NCBI GenBank assembly: GCA_011947345.1 | Contig: JAAVTG010000690.1 | Location: forward strand, 1 to 60,000 | Direction: 5' to 3' | Length of the DNA stretch: 60,000 bases | Source of the DNA: Phytophthora quininea | Lineage: Eukaryota > Oomycota > Peronosporomycetes > Peronosporales > Peronosporaceae | Shown: in pieces, positions 53,710 to 60,000 of the stretch | Layout of the letters: every line of letters begins with the position of its first letter | Numbering within the stretch: the first letter of the stretch is position 1 | Made by a program: the position numbers and the translations under genes | The notes under the pieces: model-generated | What the model was told of the DNA's origin: nothing | Seen by the model: the letters and a program-made list of their open reading frames with translations, nothing else | Database searches by the model: none

Positions 53710-53756
53710 CCGCTCACTCGCCCACTCACTCACGCACCCACTCACCCACTCACTCC
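53710..53756. repeat. CACTCACC-type microsatellite, unit 2
   Basis: Copy of 43834-43880, same length. Confidence 0.75.
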
Positions 53757-54083
53757 GGGCGCTGATGCGTTCGTCGAAATTGGTGTACTTGCCTTGGGGT
53801 GGCCGTGGGGTGGGGTTCTACGCTCACTCCAAGGGGGCGGGTGCACTTCCCCGTAAACTGGCATGCCTGCGGTCGATCGGTTGCATATCTCGTCGATCCA
53901 GTTGCTCGCACACGGGGTCCGTGAGCGGTGTGGAGTAAGGAGCCTTCAACCATTGAACCGTTGCCGTATGGCGAGTGGCGGGTAGGTAGACGGAGCTGAG
54001 AACGCTGATTTTCGGGGTACAAACTCCCACAGGGACGACGTCGAGATAGCCACAACTTCCGGGCTGAGTCTAGACGTCGAGTC

Positions 54084-54159
54084 CGACTAGGGCAGTCGGT
54101 CCGGTGTGGAGGTCCCACACTGGCAGTCGAGGGTTCGAGTCCGGCGAGGGATCGTTTTT
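54084..54159 (+). ncRNA. tRNA-like module 3, unit 2
   Basis: Copy of 44208-44284; the terminator is T5 here and T6 in unit 1. Confidence 0.45.
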
Positions 54160-54216
54160 GCAGAAAGGTGCGTGGGATCAGCACCAATTAGGGCGCCCCA
54201 GGGCGCGTGGTTTGAT

Positions 54217-57200
54217 TCACACACGGCTCGAACTGTCGGGTGAGGGTCCCGAAATCCAGAGTTGGCAGAACTGGAGGAGACGATTGTAGCCCGTTGAAGC
54301 CATCCGGCGGAGGTGAAGGTCGATGTATGCCTTCGCCTTTCGTTGGACAAACTCCTTGCTGGAGGATACTCCATTCCACAGCACGTCGTTGCGGTGTAAC
54401 CAGAGCATGTACAACACGGCGCAGCGGATCACGTTGAAGACTCGAAGCATGTTGTGGGCTCCATACTGCGTCGTACGGTCCTCGTTGAATTCCACCCGGA
54501 GGAGATACACCAGGAACTCCCACGTGACTTCGCCAGTGAGCTGGGCGTTGAAGTTCGGCAAAAATAGGTCCCATGTGCTGCGGGTCACTGGGCAGTCCCA
54601 GAAGAGGTGCTTGGCGTCTTCATGAGCGTCACAACCGTGGACGCACTTCACATCCTGCGTCCGGTGGCGGTACTTGAATCGAAAGTTCAGGCCGTTATGC
54701 TGAAGCCGAAATTTCGCGTCCGCCAGGATCGGGAGTAGGTCTTTGTCCAAGCTGCGTTCCCTTCTCCAGTGGGTCTTCCAATCGGGTTCTTCATCAATAC
54801 CGAGCGCTTTGTTCGGCATACTCGTAATGGGAGGGAGCGAGTTGAGGAGTAGGTAAAACTCATGATTCGCTCCTTCAATGAAGACCACCTTGTCAAAGGT
54901 CCACCCGTGCGATGCTGCGCACTGATCAGCCGGGAGATGGGGTCCTGCCAATGGTCCTTCCTCGTGGTCTAGGCCTAGAATTTCCGTGGTTTTGACGGCG
55001 AGGAAGCCTGCGGTCCTCGACCACACATCCTGTGCGGGAAAGTCGTTGACATCGAGGATATCCTGACACACCGCCTTGGTCGGGAAACGGCCATAGCGAT
55101 CAACAAAGTCTTGGATACGAAGGAATCCTCGATTGAAGAACCAGTGTGCGCTGGTAGACGATATGGCCATTTGACCCGCCCGATTGACTTTCAAGAGCCA
55201 ATTTTGCCAGTAGGGGATCTCAGTTTGGGCCCAACGAACATCCTCAAGCGTGCAGTGGGCCTCCACTAGTGCCGCCCAAGACCGCAGTGGCTCAATCCAG
55301 AACACAGCGATACTTCGCCATTTTGGGGTACCACCGCAGAGGTTGATGGGGGAGGTAGAGGATGTCGAAACCGACCCCGCCCCTTGGAGCACCGTTGTAA
55401 ACATCGCGAAGGCTGCTTCGAACCAGCGAGGTACCACATGGGTAGTCGAGGTGGCAGCCATCGCGTCCCGAAGAGAGCAAATCTGGAGTGACTTGCTGAA
55501 AGTCTTGATGTCTGGAAGGCCGAGGCCGCCCTTGGACGTCGGCAAGTACATCCAGTCTTGCGAGAATGGCGCCTTGAACTCTGTTTCCGGCGAAATCCTC
55601 TTTTGAAGAGAAACGCTTTGCACAGGCGATGCACTTGCTTCGCCACAGTGTCAGGAACACGAGTGACCGCAGCGGTATACCACAGCAGCGGCAGCACAAT
55701 TGTGCGTAGCATTACCGCGCGGCCGAGCAGGGTTCTCGCCCTGTATCTCCATAAGAGACAGCGGCTGACCATGGCGTCGATGAGGCGTGCAAACCGCGTA
55801 CTCGTAGGGAAGGTTGGGCTGACGTAGATTCCCAAGACTCTTACGTCGGCGTCATCTGCCACCACGTCCCAGCCAGTGCTTTCCAATTCTTGTCGCGTAT
55901 CCGGTTGGAGCGCTTGAAATGGGAGAAGATGCGTCTTATCCACATTGAGGCGAAGTCCTGCTGCTAAGGCATATTTACCCACCGCGTCGATAAACACGGG
56001 TGCGTCACTGAGATCCCGCAAAAGACCGTTGCAGTCATCTGCAAATGCGAGCAGGTGATGAAGGTCGGTCCCTCCAGGCACTTGGATCCCCATGTGGCCG
56101 GTGGTAGCGCGCAAGTAGCAGAGCATGGGCTCGATGAAGAGGACAAACAAGGCCGGCGAGAGGGGTCTCCCTGACGGACTCCGCAGCCGAGTTCGAAATA
56201 ATCACTTGGCGTACCGTTTACCAAGACGCTCACGAGGGTGCCTTTAAAGAACGTCCGTACCCAGTCGCGGAACGTCTGTCCGAATCCTTGATGCGCGAGG
56301 ACCAAGCCCAACGCTGGCCACAATACGCTGTCGAAGGCTTTGGCGAAATCTAGCAGCACGGCACCCGCCTTTTTAGACCCAACGCCTTTGACAAAGTTTG
56401 CAAGTCTTGGAGGCGGAGCAACGCGTGCCTGATCGACCTCCCTTAGTAAACCCGGCCTGGTCAGTGTGGATGAGACACGGCAGAATCTCCCGCAGCCTCC
56501 ACGCTTGAATTTTCGGGCCAAATTTGGCGTCGTGGTTTAGCAGTGTGATCGGTCGGTAGTTGCTGGGAAGGCTGCGGTCGCCCTTTTGAACAGCAACGAG
56601 ATGTATGCTCGGCGCTGGAACTTCGTCATCCGACCGTTTTCCAGGTTGAAACCGTAAACCAGCTCATAGACTCTCGCCCATTGCGACGGGAAGAGCTGGT
56701 AGTACTCTGCTGGCAGTCCGTCGAAACCAGCGGACTTGCCCTTCGGGGAGTTCTTGATTGCCCAGAAGAAATCGTTGGCAGTCATTGGTGCATCGAGCAA
56801 GCGCCGTTGCACCTCGGTTAGCTTCTTGTCACTGTACTTGAGCAGTTCTTGGAGGGCGATCGGATCATATTGACGTGGTTCGACCGTCCCTCGTAGGTCG
56901 TCAGAAGGGGACTGATAAAGCGACCCCAGTAGGCACGATGCTCGGCTGCCATTTCCTCTGGCACCGAGGTCGTCGAGCCATCTGGTAGCTCCACCTCTGG
57001 GATGGCTGATTTGAAGTCCGTTGTCGAAGGCGCCCGGAAGAAGTATGCGGTCCCGCGTTCGCCCTCCGTCACGTCGCGGTCAAATTTGGCCATCTCTCGG
57101 CGATTCACAAAGAACTCTTCCAGAGTTTTGAGTTCGCCTCGGGCCTCTTCGACTGCCACTCGAGTGTCTTCCGATGGACATGAAGCACACATAGCTTCGC

Positions 57201-58242
57201 CCATGTGGAGCTCTTGACGCAGCTTCCGCAGCTTTTCGTCATCTTGGGATTTCAGCGAACGCTGCATTTGCTGAAGGAAGATTTTGTCTTCTCGCTTGTG
57301 TTCGTCGAGGAGAGCTCCGGGGTCGGCTCCTGGAAATAGCTTAATACGGTCACACAAGTGCTCAAGTGTGTGTTTGAGGGTCTTCTTTACGAGAGGCACC
57401 TTGAGCAGCCAGCGCGGGCACTTCCAGGGTAGTCTCTTCATATCGGGCAGGGACGGCGACGCGAGGTGGAATTCAACGGAGCTATGGTCTTCGTGGAGGT
57501 ACTTCTCCTCGGTGACGTAACGAGACCCCAGATAGTTTGTCTCCAGAAGGCCGGGCGAGACGAAGCAGTAGTCAATCCGGCGTACGTTCTTGCTGGAGAA
57601 TTCTTGGCGCTCCGGGAATGTTAGCCGCCAGGGATCGGTCACTCCGAGCGCGACCATCCAATTTTGAAGCTCATTCCGGGCTTGGTCTCGACGATCTGGC
57701 GTTCGTTCGTCGAGGTGTGGGTCTAGAGGCGTGTTAAGGTCTCCGAGGACAATATGATCTGCTCCATCAGGGAACCGACCTGGAAGTCCGTCAAGGAACG
57801 CTTTACGCGCTGCCACAGATACAGGCGCGTAGACAACGTGAATGAAGACTCGAAGGTCTTCTATTCGCGCGTCCACGACAAGATACCGAGCGAGGTGCTC
57901 GGGGCTGGCATATTGGAGATTCACGTCCTCCACTTGCGTGAAAGGGTGGCCTCCGGAAAGGATGAGACCGACACCGTTATGGCCGGTGAAGGTCGGGTCA
58001 TTTTGATGGGACCAGAAGGCGCGAGCCTTCGAGTCCACGACGTTGATAAAGTGCTCCACACGGTTGATGTTGTCAGCCATGGAGAACTTTGTTTCTTGAA
58101 AAGCGACGATCTGGTACGTGGCGAGGAGGCGTTCAAACATACGTCTGACCGCGTCTCGCTTGTCGGACGGGGCATTGAGTCCATTGATGTCCATGGAAAG
58201 CCCTTCCAAGGCCCACGGGGACTTAGAGACGAGTGGTCTCAT
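54217..58242 (-). pseudogene. LINE-3 ORF2: endonuclease and reverse transcriptase, frame-broken
   Basis: ATG 58242. The endonuclease is uninterrupted here (474-codon frame to 56818), with QETKFS, GDLNTPLDPH, RIDYCFVSPG and HSSVEFHL all in frame. Breaks follow at the C4 run near 56925, the T4 run near 56583, the A-run near 56445, the G4 run near 56162 and near 55615. The last frame (55623-54217) is intact and ends in the zinc knuckle and the stop. Confidence 0.85.
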
Positions 58243-58247
58243 GGGAG

Positions 58248-60000
58248 TCAGAGTCCATAGTTTCGTCGTCCGTGTGGGGGGCTCGCCTTGGCAGCCGTTG
58301 GCGTCGGCTCGTTAGATGCCATAGAGGCATTGTCGTCGCTATCGTCGTCTTCATCAACTTGATCCTCCAGCACCCTGTGCATCGCTGCGAGCACAGCGTC
58401 GCTCAGATATTCCTCATACGCTTTGCCGAGTTCTGAGGCACAGGGTCTCGCGAGGGTACGGTTTGACCAGATCAGGAAGGGCGAGTACTTGTGGCAGGTG
58501 ATGGGAGCACCTCCGCAGAGCGCATCCACCTTCACTGGGTCATGGTAAATTGCTGGCGCGTGGGAACGGAAGAATAAGTCCATACGCGCGTAAGCCTTCG
58601 CCAGGCCGCGGTCTGTATCGTCGGGGAGCTGTTCTGCTAGGACAACGTCGAGCGCAGGTGTGGACTCAGGGTAGTCCACTGTCATGCGTTGCATGAGGCT
58701 AACGTTGGTTCCATGTTTCGCGGCTGAACGGCCGCTGTAGAGTCGAAGGACGGCATGATCCGTCACGACACTCGGCATGCCCCTGGCATTGGAGTGTATC
58801 ATCGACGCGTACGCGGCCCGTTGCGCCATCAGTGCAGCAAGTCGATCTTCCGGCTGCGCATCCGTGCCAAATTCCTTGGCAGCTTTTCGAGCCTTTTTGC
58901 GGTAGTCGGAGCGCTTGATCGTGTTGTCCTTTGGGTCCAGGAAAGACCGGTTGGTCACGAGGTGGCCCACCGTCTCTGGAAGCCCTGACACCTGTACGGC
59001 CACCCGCTCCGAACCAACTTTGACAAAGCAGTCCGCGTCGCCAGCAGTGTCTTCATCATCGTGGTCACTGAACGCCAGTTCGAGCCCAGTCGGCTGGACC
59101 GGGAAGCCAAAGACCAAGTGGTCATCTTCCGTGTCCCCGGTTACAACCTCCACCGGTTTGGCAGGGACCGAGTCCGGCAGATCCGAGCACTGGGCACGGC
59201 GGCTGATTCGAATCCAGTCCTACACCGGGGCTGTCGCGTCCGGGCGGGCAAGGATGAGGGTTTCGTCCGGAACCGCAGATGCAGGCTTAGCCTTGGACAA
59301 AGGGTAGTCTGCCGCGGGACCTCTCCGTGGGCGGTCCCTCGCTTGTTTTTCTTGGCCATAGCCTCCTCCTTCGCCTCACGGACTTGCTCCTCATGGGCAG
59401 CGCGCTTTGCGGCGATAGAGGGGGACGACACGGTTCAACGCACGTTTCTTGTGCTGGACGTATACCGGATTGTCGAAACCCGGGAAGCGGATCTCGCGTA
59501 GCGGCGCGCCTCCCTGCAGCAGGGCGTCCGGGACGTCATACTGAGGGAACCACACCGTGCGGTCGCGGGACATCAGCGTTCCTGCTTGATGCGTCGGCGC
59601 GATGATCGGCTGGAGCCCGAGGTCGACGAAGAAGTCGTAGATGGGATCGTCATCGAGTTCCGAGGGCACTCTCGTCAGGTCGACGAAGTACAGTCGCTCA
59701 TACACGCTATACGTTTTCACGATGAGCTTCTGCCCCATACAGGAGACCGCCGTACCGCCGAGCTTGATGGCGATATCGCGGTTGGTACACGTGAACCGAA
59801 TGCCGTGGCCCGGTACGCAGACGAAGTCACACAGCGAGTTCAACGCACCGTCCCAAGTCGGGGACTGAGACTCGCGGTTGATCGCGTGGAGGATATCCTC
59901 GATCCCGTAAGAGCCGGCGATACGCGCCGCTGGGATGAACAGCTTGATCTTGTCCGTCGTTGCCACACGCGCGCGCTGCACCTCCTGCAGCGCGAGCATA
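58248..60000 (-). pseudogene. LINE-3 ORF1, frame-broken and cut by the window end
   Basis: Carries the middle frame (from the window end to 59391) and last frame (59153-58248) of ORF1. The C-terminus and the 5-base gap to ORF2 match LINE-2. Five clustered substitutions near 58860-58872 change residues around FGTDAQPED. Confidence 0.7.

Larger units (their letters stand above)
34627..60000. repeat. direct tandem array, period about 9.87 kb
   Basis: Units: 34627-44498 (9872 bp), 44499-54373 (9875 bp) and 54374-60000 (cut by the window end). Matching landmarks keep offsets of 9872-9876 throughout, with only 1-3 base indels and scattered substitutions. Each unit is a minus-strand LINE followed, rightward, by a 3.8-kb spacer. 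The spacers are near-identical, which a retrotransposition event alone would not produce; unequal crossing-over or segmental duplication is the likely origin. Confidence 0.92.
54217..60000 (-). mobile_element. LINE-3: L1-type non-LTR retrotransposon, copy 3, cut by the window end
   Basis: Third array member; its 5' end lies beyond 60000. It shares the LINE-2 3' end. A small cluster of differences at 58860-58872 sets it apart from both other copies. Confidence 0.88.

Overview
The window is eukaryotic, repeat-dominated DNA, most likely from a Phytophthora-like oomycete. Three things suggest this: Copia elements whose primer sites match the anticodon stem-loop of initiator tRNA-Met, LTR promoters with the oomycete Inr+FPR core motif, and a very short GT-AG intron. 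The species assignment is inference. No housekeeping gene, rRNA gene, CRISPR array or bacterial feature is visible. Almost every reading frame belongs to a transposable element, and most are broken.

Layout. (1) 1-8.6 kb: Copia-A (165-5037), with two identical 387-bp LTRs, lies between two fragments of a second family, Copia-B, both on the minus strand. The two flanks come from different parts of Copia-B and show no target duplication. (2) 8.9-18.4 kb: a three-layer nest. A decayed Tc1/mariner element (21-bp TIRs at 8925 and 18360) is split by Copia-B copy 2 (9856-18099), which is itself split by an internally deleted Gypsy-type element (13159-16893). (3) 18.6-20.9 kb: a PIF/Harbinger-like element with a Myb/SANT-like ORF and a DDE transposase that end tail to tail. 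(4) 21.3-26.3 kb: decayed Copia-C (plus) and the 3' end of Copia-D (minus). (5) 26.3-32.3 kb: old, largely unreadable repeat DNA with traces of gag-like frames. (6) 32.3-34.3 kb: a gene with a chromo-like region and a papain-order Cys-His-Asp protease-like domain, minus strand. (7) 34.6-60 kb: a direct tandem array with a period of about 9.87 kb. Each unit holds an L1-type LINE (minus; ORF1 plus APE endonuclease/reverse transcriptase ORF2) and a 3.8-kb spacer. The spacer carries a second copy of the LINE 5' module, a plus-strand chromo/protease gene related to that at 33 kb, and three tRNA-like Pol III-type modules.

How the parts relate. Copia-A pol is the only long intact retroviral-type frame. 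The two Copia-B copies share the same frame lesions and the same non-consensus integrase active site, so they probably spread on proteins supplied in trans. The three LINEs are near-identical but broken at different homopolymer runs, which points to consensus errors or very recent decay. The chromo/protease gene travels with the LINE array but is not a standard part of any element family I recognise; it is the best candidate here for something undescribed.
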